A DNA stretch of 64,000 nt from Antedon mediterranea. Its lineage: Eukaryota > Echinodermata > Crinoidea > Comatulida > Antedonidae. The stretch's first letter is position 1. Each line of letters starts with the position of its first letter. Positions 26,144 through 37,988 of the stretch are shown piece after piece. Under the pieces are notes generated by a model. It had not been told where the DNA came from, did not search any database, and was given only the letters and a program-made list of their open reading frames with translations. The DNA is taken from assembly GCF_964355755.1 (NCBI RefSeq), contig NC_092673.1:29639001-29703000 (forward strand). Direction: 5' to 3'. The position numbers were made by a program, and so were the translations under genes.

Positions 26144-28578
26144 TAAACAAAAACATCAAGTTGAATTATTTTATGATTTTAATTTGTATATTCTTTGTTT
26201 TAAATGTAGTTTTATCAATAATAATGCTATAAATTGTGTAATACCTGGATTGATTAAAAGATTATTACATCCCAAGGGTAGTAGTCACAGCAAAATGATG
26301 AGATTTTACATTTTTAATAAAATATTTTTTTGTTTTAATAATAAAAAATATCTTTAATATAGATGTTTTATTTCAAATTGTGCAAAGTAAGAATAAACAA
26401 CAGACAAAAATATACTATTATATCCATATATTTATGAATTAACAATGTATACACAAAGAATTGTTGTTAGTCATTTCCATAGTAACAACAAGTTATTTAA
26501 ATTTGTCCCAGGTGAACTAACACCAACTGTCAAAAACCAAAAAAAAAAACACATACCATTAATATATTTTAAGCAATAATTGTCCCCTTGTGTCAAATTT
26601 ACTAAATTGTTTGATTAACACACAAACGCTGTGATGACTTCCTAAAGCCCTTTTCAACTTCCTGCTTGAATCTATTACTTTTCCATAGTGGATAATTTTT
26701 TAAATACTATTATATATTTATCACTTTTGTTTATATTTATGTTTATTAAAGTCATAGATATTATTTGGTATACTTAAAATGCACAGTAGGTATAAAAACA
26801 ATTGTGAAATAATTATGTAACTTTCTAGACTTACTTAAAACATAGATTCCTCCATCCCCTTCTTTCAAATCTCAGTCCTTGTTCTTGTATCTCCGAATTA
26901 CGAGCCATTTTTTTCCCTTCAGATACTTCAATTCAAGTATTTTTTTCATTTTCTCCTAAATATTTGTCAATAATTATTTACACTATCATTTTTATGAATA
27001 ATTTCCGTATCATTTGAAGATTTTTATTTTGTATTTCCATCAAAGTAGAAAAAAATATATGGTAATAAACTAATATCAATAAATTTAGTTGGAGGGGATA
27101 TTAAAAACTGAATTTTATTAAAGCCGCTAGGGACTCTTATAGTAAAACATGATTTTTAAATGTTCACCGCCAAATAAAATTGACCCCTTAGCCTCCCAAA
27201 ATTGTGATGACTTGATTGGAGTATCATTTTCAATGGAGAAGGATGAGTTACAGACAGAGTGGAGCCAGAATCTGCAGAATACATCTGCTAGAGTCATCCA
27301 AACACTCAAACTACCACATAAAAATACAAACAAGTGTACATAAATTTTCTCCTGCATCTCAACTGGCCTTGTACTAGCGAAATTCCTCAGGGTTTAATGA
27401 GGTCAAAGGTCTGCCATTCTGTTTTTGAAATTTGTTCAACTTTGTTAATGGGTGCATTTGAGATCCTGATCAAAAACCCTATAATTTTTGTTGGAATTCA
27501 TTTTATATTAGCATGATTTTTGTAGGGTCATAACTTCCAGGTTTCCGTCGTCTCTGGATTACTTACAAAGCAGTAAGGTGGTTCTTAAATCATTCTATTG
27601 ATAATCAATATTTTGTCATTAAATATTTGACATTAATAATTATAATTTTCATATTTGTATAGGTTTTGAAAAATAAGATATCCACCTACTAGTGCTGTGC
27701 TCCATATATTCATAGTTTTAACGTCTTTCCTCATGCATAACTTTATTTTATTAAGATTAAAAAAGTAGATCGATTCCTTGACCTCTACAATTTATACATC
27801 AAAACTTTTCAACAAATTTGACTATTAAGTTCTCAGCATTTTGGCCAGAACTGTTGACAAGCAAATGGTCTTTCAAGTCGGGTTTAATTTCCACGGCAAC
27901 CCAATCACAAAAGTACACTACCCTAATTTGGTATTGTAAAAATAATTAGTTGATACATCTTCATACTTTTAAATTTATAACAGGTTTTTTTGCCTATATC
28001 TGATATCAAGGGCCATGTTACACCTTTTGTACTTAAAAGGTTCATAGTACTTAATTTAAGTAGCATCCTTTGATGTGTGTATTATTTACAGTTAATGAAA
28101 CAAACTTTTCTCCACTAAACTCAATAAATCAATCAGTTCTACTGGTCTATTTTCTCCTTGGGCCATTTTATTTCAAGCATGGGTGAGTGATTTACCTAAT
28201 CAGTGAGATACTGTTACAAAGTTACTATATCGAGAAAGTTTTCCATGCTTTTTAAATGAATGTTCTGTTTATAAACTAGTAGGTTTCATTTAAACGCTTT
28301 GGTAGTGACTTAGAACAGGTGGTTTAACAAAAATTTGATACCAATTAAAACAAATTCAAGCAAATTTGGACCTACTTTTTGGCCTGTTGATAGTTCATAT
28401 CTGAATATGAAGGTATCCTAATAAACTTATTGACAGAAAAGAGACCATACCCATAATGTTATTTATACTTTTTAAATTTTGAGGTGCATCATTTGTCACA
28501 AGTTGCACTTCATACAACTCGTCGACTTGTCGTTTTACCAGGATTTATATATCGTTATATACAGTATATCACTTACAA

Positions 28579-28813
28579 TGTTAGCCTGTGTCGTTTGATG
28601 GAAGTCTAATCTAGATGGATTGTCCTATTGAATACGCTCATTAAATACAGTAAATATCTACACAGTGGTTTAGCATAGCATTCCCAACGGTTAGCCTCAA
28701 TACCCAAAAGAATAATCACAAATCGTAGCACAATTAGTGTACCATTCTTCCGCCGTACGTTTCGTCTCTACTCTCTTTTTTTTTGTTTCTACAACTGGCG
28801 CCAGAATGTGGCC
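28579..28813 (+). mobile_element. Possible solo LTR with primer-binding-site-like end
   Basis: A segment beginning TGTTAGCC and ending TCTACA at 28793 is followed at once by ACTGGCGCCAGAATGTGG. TGGCGCC directly after a terminal CA is the usual layout of an LTR retroelement primer-binding site. The T-rich run before CTACA would fit U5. No gag or pol frame follows, and no second LTR was found, so at best this is a decayed remnant. The left boundary is a guess. Confidence 0.2.
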
Positions 28814-31800
28814 AAATTTTAGATCGTTAGTTCATGATGAAATAATATAATTGGAAGTTATTAATTTCAAAATCCTATTTCTTTTATATCATAAGTACTT
28901 AATAGGATTACTTTGAATTATGTAATATTAAGTTTATTCATGAACAAGTTGAAAATACCCAATGATTATGAATATTTATATTGTTAACATTAATTAACTG
29001 TTAACTAATGAAATTCAGAAAAGCAAGTTTAAATTTGTTTTTTTGTTGTAAACATTCTAGATAGATGTTTTATACTTTATACCATCTTGGTTTTTTTTGT
29101 TAGTTGTTATTTTTCATTTATTAATAAGTCTTTTTTTTAATTATTTTTTTTTTATTTACTGTATATTAGTTAGAAGTTTTGTTTTTAATATCAACATTAT
29201 TGTATTATATATGACTTTGTTATACTAGATTAGCTAAACTATCAAAAACAAGTGACCAAGACTTAGCTTATAGCTATTCATCAACATCATTGTAATTATA
29301 TTTTGTTGTAAATATTTTTGAGTCAAATCATTAGGGAGCTGATTTGAATTCTCTTTTTATTGGAGTGTTGACAACATTAGATGCAAGGTACGGTTACGCA
29401 TCATTTCTCAACCGTTTTCTCACAAAGTATTGTCCTCCATACTTTGAAGTATCCGCAACCTTTTGCGTAGATAATAGGCAATGTTACGCAGCAATCTGTT
29501 ACCGTGTTTGTTTATGGTTGCCATTAGACAAATTTTTGGCTTATCATTTTAATATTTATGGCCATTCTTAACCAATTTCAATACTTTCTTTGTTTGAGTA
29601 GCAAAATGCTTTTAGGATTACTTTGTGATTCTGCTATAGCTTTTTTTAAACAAGAAAAGAATATTATTTTTTTCCACACATATTCATTGTATAGAATATC
29701 TCTTGTCTCATCATACTTAGAAGCTAGTTGCCTTCTTCACTTACATTGTTTAGTCTGCTATAAGACAGTATTAACTCTCTTATTTTATTACCGTACATAA
29801 TGTTATCCTCAATAAAAAATAATTTTATGAAAGCCTCTATTCAGTGCCATATATATTTATTTTATTATTCTAATTATTATACCCTTGTCAAATTCCCAAG
29901 AAAGCTAATAGGAACCTCAATTAACATAATAATTAAATAAAGTCTAATAATAGTAGACATGAGTAGATAGAGCAGCTATATTTACTTTGAATTGATACAC
30001 AAACCTACATGTCTCAAGTGTGGGTGTATTTTTATTGAACAAATTCAACAATATTTGCGAACAAGCGGTAACAAAATCAGGCCAATTGTTCTATAAATAC
30101 TCAGTTTGACCATCCACTTGAATCGGCCACTTCAAACTGACCACTTGTTTGAACAAGGTATGTAATTGACCAAATTATTACACGTTATGGATATTGTTTA
30201 ACCCGTTTTTATTCCAGTCTGTAAGACGATACATCAAATACAGTGTAGTACCATACACCGGCCTAGAGAGGGAGTATTGGCTCTTGGGCTACAATCAGAA
30301 TTTTGTTAAATTTTTAGGCTTATAGTTTCTTTTAGCTTAATTCAATCGCAAGTGGTGTATTACTATTATACGATGCAATGATTTAAAAAAAAAATATATT
30401 TTCCGCTTTGATGGAAATATGTATTATCTTCCACAGGCAATTTTTATGTATAGCTTTGCTGTAGTAGTATGTCTATTTGCCCTTCTATGAAACACTCCAC
30501 TGGCCTAGATTTGTTGATTAGTAACATGATGACTATCTAATTTTTGTCCATTTTACCATTATTTATTATGGTTTTATTTCTATAAATAAAAGTATAGAAA
30601 ATAATTTCTATTTTTACTATTCTCTAGGTATAAAACAAAATTTAGTATAAAATCAGAGTGAGTTAAAAAAAATGTAAGGAGGAAAATATATTGTGGTTTA
30701 AACATGTTTGTAGAGCTTTCATTAATATATTCCTGTTGCTTTGTTAATGTTATACCTATATGAAGAGAATGTATACGGTTACAGTGTGATCGCTTGGAGG
30801 TGCTAAGTAGGTCTTGTTTGTGCAAATTTACTCTTTTTCATTCCATTCAACAGACTCAAACGCTTGTTCAAACGTAAAGGCAGAAAATGAGGTTACGCAG
30901 AATGCATTTCATTGCTAACTTTAAAAAAACCTCTGACCGCAAATAAACCTTTATGTTTTTCACAATGGTAGAAAAGCCCTGCATCTGTCTGTAGTCTTCA
31001 TGTTTTCAATAAAACGATTCTGAAGACGATTTATTAAAGATTTATATGATAATGAAGGGAATACCTCAAAATAAATAGAACTGGGTTATTTGTAATTTTG
31101 GTAAAATAAACCCCAAAGACAGATTCGTTTTTTTGTTACTCTTCAGATTCCAATTTCACTTTGGGAACAAAGAATGCTTCAGAATTCTTTGGAGGAAAAT
31201 TATTGACTTGTCAACATAATTTAATAGAAGATAAATAAACAGGAATGTGGCTTCTATGTTTGACATAAAGAAAACCATTTCATGTCTATTTATAGCAATT
31301 TTGATTATTTCAGAGTTTATGATTATTTTTTCAAGAACAAGGGGGAAATATTTATTATAACTTAAAATAGGTCATGCAGAAATTACTGTATTTTAAATTT
31401 ATATTTATGTTTAAAAGTATTTTAAATATTTATTTTAATTTTAAATATTTTAGTCGGTTTAGTTTCCTGCAAGATTCAGTAAATCATTATTTTAAATTAA
31501 TTCATTTTTAATAATATTTTTCTCTTGGTGGAATTTTCTACTTTTTTCTCTTAATACAAAAGATTGTTTGTAATGTTATTTATACTCCATATACATTGTT
31601 TACCATGTTTGTTTTCTATTATTTAATTGTCTGTATGGAAATTAATGTGAAATAAATACATTTGACCATTAGTTAATGTTGACCATTTTCAAAACATTGC
31701 TCTTTGACAATTCATTAGTTCATTTATTTTGTAGCTTCTGAAACAAGCAGGAAATTATTAGCATGTATTGTATGTAGGAATGTTACGCTCGATAACTTGT

Positions 31801-34800
31801 ATGATTTCCGTCAAAAACAATTTTTGCAGTTGTTCTGGTTGTAAACTTGTTGACATTGTTCGTTAGCTTTATTTCCTTGATAACTATGTTCATTTTTACT
31901 AACATTTATTTGTTTTCTATTTTATAATCAAGGAAGGAAGACTTGATAATAACAAAAAATCATTAAAAGTATACAATCATTGTGATCCTTTGCAGAATAA
32001 TATTTAAATAATAACATTTTTTTTTAATGAATTTGAAGTGAGCGTAATTAAATTTTGTATAAATGTTAAGTCCTGGTATTAATGTCAGTGTTAGTTGCTA
32101 GGAGACCGAACACAAACGACATTTCCCTACTGTCTTGGTTAAAGGACAGAGGAAGTGTTTTCATCAAGTGGTTTATAATTTTAAAATCGTTTTTCAAATG
32201 AATTCGAACAAAAAAGGACTGAAATGTGATGACATGTATTTTTCTGTTGGTGAAACTCTGTAGCGATCATTATGTACTTACAAGGAGAGAATAAATATGC
32301 CATTAATTTAGACTTAAAGGTTTGTGTAATATTAGAAAAGTCGCACAATGAAAATGAGAAAAATTAGTGGAAGTATTCACAACTTTTTAAACAAAGGATA
32401 TATTTGTAACAAATTACATAACACATTGGTGCTAAGGAATTTCATAAATGACTTGATATTTCAAAAGAATTGGCCGTCATTTAATCTATGTGTAAATCAT
32501 GTCTGATTTGCTGCGTCATTTTCTACTACCGTAATTCTGACCCTCCTTTGGATGCGTTTCATATCATTTCTAGCATTTTAAAATTATCTTTTTATTATTG
32601 CGTTGTTAAGCTAATCATCATTATGTACGAGTGTGTAGACAAAGAGGCTAGTCAGAAAAGAGGCTAGTTAGGACAAAAAAATAATGTTTTTCCTCTTGTT
32701 CCCAGATCATTGCAAATAAAATGGAGTATAAATATACGATTTGATTAGAAAAATCACAAATAATTAAAATTTGTAACATTGACACCTTACTAAAATCACC
32801 TAAATAAATAATTTAAATCTCTGGTTATAGTGACAGTGAGATTTGAATAAACTTATTACAGTCAAAGTCAACCGCGTTAAAAAGTGAGAAAAAAGTACAA
32901 ATTGTAATTTGCATCTACTACCAGCTCGTCGGCGGCGGCGGAGAATCAGGTATTGAAGATGGTAGAAAGAACCCTGACCTTACTGTTCAGGTGAATAACC
33001 ACTAACTTATTTTTCCATCAGTAATCTTACAGTGACTAGATTACTTATTTCAGATTCTTATCCTTGGGGAATCGAATCGGCTTCTTTCCCCACACTGCCA
33101 AAACGAAAACCCGTCTAATTCACTGTTACACTTGAGCCGTTCGAGCAAGATGACGAAGCTTGAATTATTGATGAATCTTTGTGATTGCTTCGGTTCGCGC
33201 CCATGCGATACTGACTTGTAAAGGCAAGCTAGCGAAACGGCAAACTCTCCTGGGTCGACTGCTTGTTCCATACCATTAACTATTTGTAGTTAGTATGTTG
33301 AGTATTGCTTCATACCTTGCTATTGTATCTTTTACTCAATACAATTATTGGCAATGTGCTTTAAACTGTAGATAGGGAATGCTATTCAAGATACTAAGTG
33401 ATGAAAATAACAACTTCCATTTCCCAGTTGTAGTCCAATTTTTAAAGTTGATGCAATAATTCAATAATCTTAATGCTGTTATTGAGTTGTTTTACAGTAT
33501 TATTGAGGGTTGGAATGATAAATGTGTGTGTGTCCAAGCAAAAAAAAAACAAACAAAAAAACAATTGTTTGTGTTGGATAACTTAAAAGAAGTATATAGG
33601 CCAATGTCAACAGTAACTTGTGTGTACAAAGTTTCTACTATTGTAGAATATACTGTAGGTGTACTATTTTATACTAAATCCTATTTATTAATTGTAGATT
33701 AAACAAATATGTCTGCTAATTTGAAGTACATGAGAACAAAATGTAGGTAGAGTACATTTTTTTTTAAACTAGAAATAACTTAAAAGGTGATGAAGTGCAC
33801 ATGTACTAAAGATTGTTGCAATTGTGACGCTACAGAGTGTTGTCATCAACACATTTGCCAACGAAATACTACACTTAAACTGGGGTTTATAACCTTGTGG
33901 TTATAATGAGTATTTTTCATTGAGCCATGCTTATAATTTACAGTATTTATGATGCATTTCATGAGTATTTCTTCATTGATGATCATCCTGTAAATTTTCG
34001 CGACTTTGTGTCGACACATTGAAATGGCGCCAGCCTGTAGACTTATGAACATCCCTGCAATTGTAGTAGTAGATACCTTTGTAACTTGATAAAGTAGAAA
34101 ACATTATTGTAATGCAATAAAATGTACAAAGCACTGCAAGGTATATGTAGTCAAGGATTTATATGTTTCAGTGTGTGTTCACATGTTAACTTACAAACAA
34201 TACTAAAAAAAAATGTTCCTTTAACAAGAGTGTCACAATGTGAACGCAACTTTCACAAAATAATGTTAATATAAAATTTGTAAAAGAAACTATGAAATGA
34301 ATGGTGACAACATTAATTACTATATAATAATAATTATTATTATTATTTTAAATATTATTATATACAAGAAAATCAATTATAAATGACATTTACTATTATT
34401 AAAGAAATATTTATCATTAGAATATCTTTCTGTTAAGCTTTTCCAACTGTTTACAGGCTTCAATAAAAACGCCATGAAATTACTAATGTAAATTAATGGT
34501 ATAATATTATTTGGTTACTAAATGGAACTAACTATTTTCATTAAAGTTTTGTTTGTATTGCTATCTTTCAAAATATATTTGCTGCTAGTGTGTTTATTTT
34601 TAATTCTATACAGCTCAATATTTTATCCTGAAGTTGTTTGCAAGCCCGCCGGTTCATTATAAACTAATTGATCTATTCAGAATTCTGTTTGCTTACTTCT
34701 AATCAACTGAATTATAGAAGAATTGATTCTGTAGTTAAGTTTCACCTGAGGCGTTTAACGTGATATCTAAAGATAGGGAAATTTTGAAAATTGGAAGAAC

Positions 34801-37800
34801 TATTAATGTATAGTAATGACTATGTAACCAATAGTATACTAAACAAACTTATTATTGATTTTGAAAGTCGTAGAGCAACCAGACACACCTTGTATACAAG
34901 TAAATATTAAGGACACCATCTGCCATAAAAGCATGTTAGAATGTAGAAAACTTTGAATTTTGTTATGTCTGTGTTACAATTGTGTTACAATTCTTGTTAA
35001 AGTTTATTTAAAATTAGTATACTAGTAAATAAAATAATTTAACAAGATCATATAAAGCAATATTAATAAATAATTAATAATAGAATAATATTGTTTGGTA
35101 ATTTAAATATAAAGATCTTTTTTTTTATTCACCGTTTCATCACTCATTTTGATGATTAAGTGTAATTGATTATTTAATATTACTTATTATTAAGTTGGAA
35201 AGAGCATTTACTGACTGTTACAAACAATAAAATCCAATATGTTAAGTAGAATCTGTATTTTTATTTTTAAACAAACGTATCAAATTTGCCAATAACAATA
35301 TCAGTGTTTTGTATTGAAGAAGCAATGATATTTTATTTTTCAAGTCACTTTCAATCGTTGTGTTTAATTACAAAATGCCCGTTAGATGTGAAATTCAGAT
35401 TTTAATTACTTTGTTTCATTAGATTTGCTCTGATTAGAAAGCCAGACACCTGAGGCGTTCCAATGCTTGGTATGTTACAAACAAAAGAAGACCAAATCAA
35501 CTAGAAAATGGAATTATAAACCAAAAAGAAACATCATTTTCTTCTCATATTTATCTTCTTATAATTGTGAATTAAGGTCTGATTACTGACTACTGACACT
35601 CTTACACTGCAAATAGTAATTTCGTTAATCTTTTCATTTTAGTAAAATTTGTTCTAGTTATTTATGTGTCTGAATATTTTTTTTTTGATTTGTTTTACTG
35701 CCATGGCTAAAATATTCGCAGATGATAATAAAATAAATTAATAAAACAAATAGAAAACTGTAAACAAATTAAACCGGTGTCATATTGCGTATTATAAATT
35801 CAAATTTGTTCATATAAAATCAAGTTCTTTTTTTATGAATGTAAGTTGAGAAATCGCAATGAAAGTTTATATACAATGATTTTGTTGTTCATTTACAATA
35901 ATTCTTATATTATGAATATTAAAAATGAAAACAAAGCTGACGGAAAGTGTCTTTTCTCACTTAAAATCTAAGGTTGTTATCATAATATGAGTTTGAGCTT
36001 TTATTACAATAGTGAATCCATTCAGAGAGCCTCGGCAACGAGTCAATATTAACACATAAAGCACTGTATAGTAGACTAATGCATACTGAGCCATCTGGAG
36101 CGCGAGATTGAAAGATAATAATCAAGTGTGTAGTATATATACGAGAGTTGAATGGATAAGAGATTTGATTAAGGGATATATATAACGTAATAGGGATATA
36201 GACACTGCCTAAGGCTGTCTCTTTCTCCATTGATGAACAATGTTGCTTAAGGCTTAAACATTAGCTCGCATTAGCCTTGCGACGACCAGGCATGTAAAGA
36301 TAACTATTGAATGAACAAAATACACATTCTTTATAATATCTAATTCACAGATAATTGGATAATTATAGAAATTATAAGATATCGAGTACATTGGGTTATT
36401 ATTAAGTATTGATATCTAATTTTCGAGTCCGGTGATCTTGCATCTTTCGATCTCTCCTTTTATAACACTCAATAGCTAATCCACAAGAAGATTAGCTCAA
36501 CGTAACTCGATCCGTTTCACCAACACGTTAATGTACGAGGTAATTTGCTGTAGGGGTGTGTGCTTTAGGAAGAATGAAACTGGAGAAATGTATTAAATAT
36601 GATCAAATTATGTTTTTGCTTTTATGACATTTAGAAGCTAGCTAGCGACGATCATGTTACCTTATCAGGTCATCAACCAATGTAAAGAAAATAAAATTGT
36701 ATCAATTCTAAATTGGGTTAAGGTTAGATCTTTTCTGCTTGTGCAATTCAGATGTGTCAAAGAAAAACAAGCAATTACGCAATGATAATGCACAATATTT
36801 GTATAATCAAACGTAATTAGAAATCGCAATTTGCTGGACAACCAAAAAAATGTTATCCTTATTTGTGGTGTAATAATATAAAAATGATTAAATTTATTTA
36901 TAACGGAAATGTGGTTTAATACATATTTACATTTTGTAATATGAGTAAGTAATATGATAAATATAAGCATGTACTTTCATGAAACACATTCTTATTGTCG
37001 GGTTTCATCACGAGAAACACATTTTTTCCAGATAAATGTCATTATTTTGTCCAAAAGAGGCGATTTAAAATTTGAAACTCTGCGGATAAAAATATTTACT
37101 TGAATATAAATCAGATTGTCTCCACTAGCGCTAGACGAAATTAGATTATTTTTGTTGTTATTTTATTCTTCGTCTAATTTTAATGACAAATAACCATATT
37201 GTGCTAATAATATTATGAAGTAATTTAATATCAAATAACCATAATAATATCAGCAACCATAATATAAGAAGTCAATTATTGTTTACCCTAGTGTCATCAA
37301 TTTGATACGATAGCTAGAAGCAGGTTTGACCGTCGGTCAGCCATAAAGTGACCTGTACTTGTTTTTTATCCTTTCTTATCAGATTCAATAAGATATATTC
37401 CCATGTTGATTATTTAATATTATACCTTATGACAAGTGAGACATTGACTAAACACAATCACTTTGAATACCACTCTTATTAGAATACTATCTAGCTATTT
37501 AAAGTCAGCTCTAAATTTTCATTTATCCTGATTGACCAGTTGTCAATTGACCGAAGTAGTAAATTGGCCGATAAAGTTATGAGAACGCTCTTTTGCTTGT
37601 CATTTATATGCATATTTATTCATAGGTTTCTCGTATTCAAAGATGTATGTTATTTCCTACGTGTGATTTTCACTATATTTCTTTGAGTAAATTATTGTTA
37701 TTAAACGACAAAGTCTATCGCTGTCTTATCTTTGTTTTTAGTAAGTTTGAGAAAAAATTGCAAAATAAAATAAAAATGTGTTAACAGTACACGTTTTTCA

Positions 37801-37906
37801 AACAAATATTTTTATTTTTATTACATAATGTTAATTTTAATTTTTTAATAAATCTAAATCTATATTTTTACTGTATACTCAATGCTACATTGATTATATT
37901 TTTCAG
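28814..37906. other. Non-coding stretch, probable COE intron
   Basis: No exon was recognised. The COE zinc-knuckle exon that should precede the exon at 37907 was looked for specifically (adjacent Cys codons followed by the Lys-Lys-Ser-Cys-Gly pattern) and not found. The notable content is a GC-rich island at 32890-33280 and a moderately GC-richer region at 35990-36560. The acceptor for the first COE exon in the window is the ATTTTTCAG ending at 37906. Confidence 0.45.
32890..33280. promoter_or_regulatory. GC-rich island, candidate enhancer or unrecognised exon
   Basis: This is the most GC-rich part of the first 37 kb. It includes CGTCGGCGGCGGCGGAG near 32930 and a stretch from 33050 that stays open on both strands. 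On the plus strand a TTTCAG acceptor-like site precedes an open frame of about 55 codons; on the minus strand there is a 73-codon frame. Neither resembles a protein family I recognise. A near-consensus COE site (TCCTTGGGGAAT) lies at about 33060. It could be a cis-regulatory element, an alternative exon or an old gene fragment. Confidence 0.25.
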
Positions 37907-37988
37907 ATTCTTTTTGAAATTCTTTTTGAAGTGTAACCAGAATTGTTTGAAGAATGCAGGAAATCCACGGGATATGCGACGATTTCAG
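37907..37988 (+). CDS. COE exon a: end of DNA-binding domain
   Basis: The exon encodes 27 residues starting [18 protein letters not shown] and ending RDMRRFQ, a signature of the COE DNA-binding domain just after the zinc knuckle. It is 82 nt long. The first base belongs to a split codon and the exon ends on a codon boundary. The acceptor is TTTTTCAG and the donor GTGAGT. The FFLK tetrapeptide is directly repeated, as is normal in this family. The previous exon was not found in the 37.9 kb upstream. Confidence 0.95.

Larger units (their letters stand above)
16761..28578. other. Non-coding stretch, probable COE intron
   Basis: No convincing exon was seen. GC-richer islands lie at 19900-20130 and 23095-23330. 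The longest open frames (about 20811-21137 and 21902-22294, plus strand) match no family I know. The second lies on a T-rich strand, where stop codons are depleted. A (GGA)7 tract lies at 26122-26143. Confidence 0.4.

Noticed and set aside
27127-27357. Open frames on both strands in a slightly GC-richer segment
   Set aside because: Neither frame shows a known domain, splice sites or a credible start.
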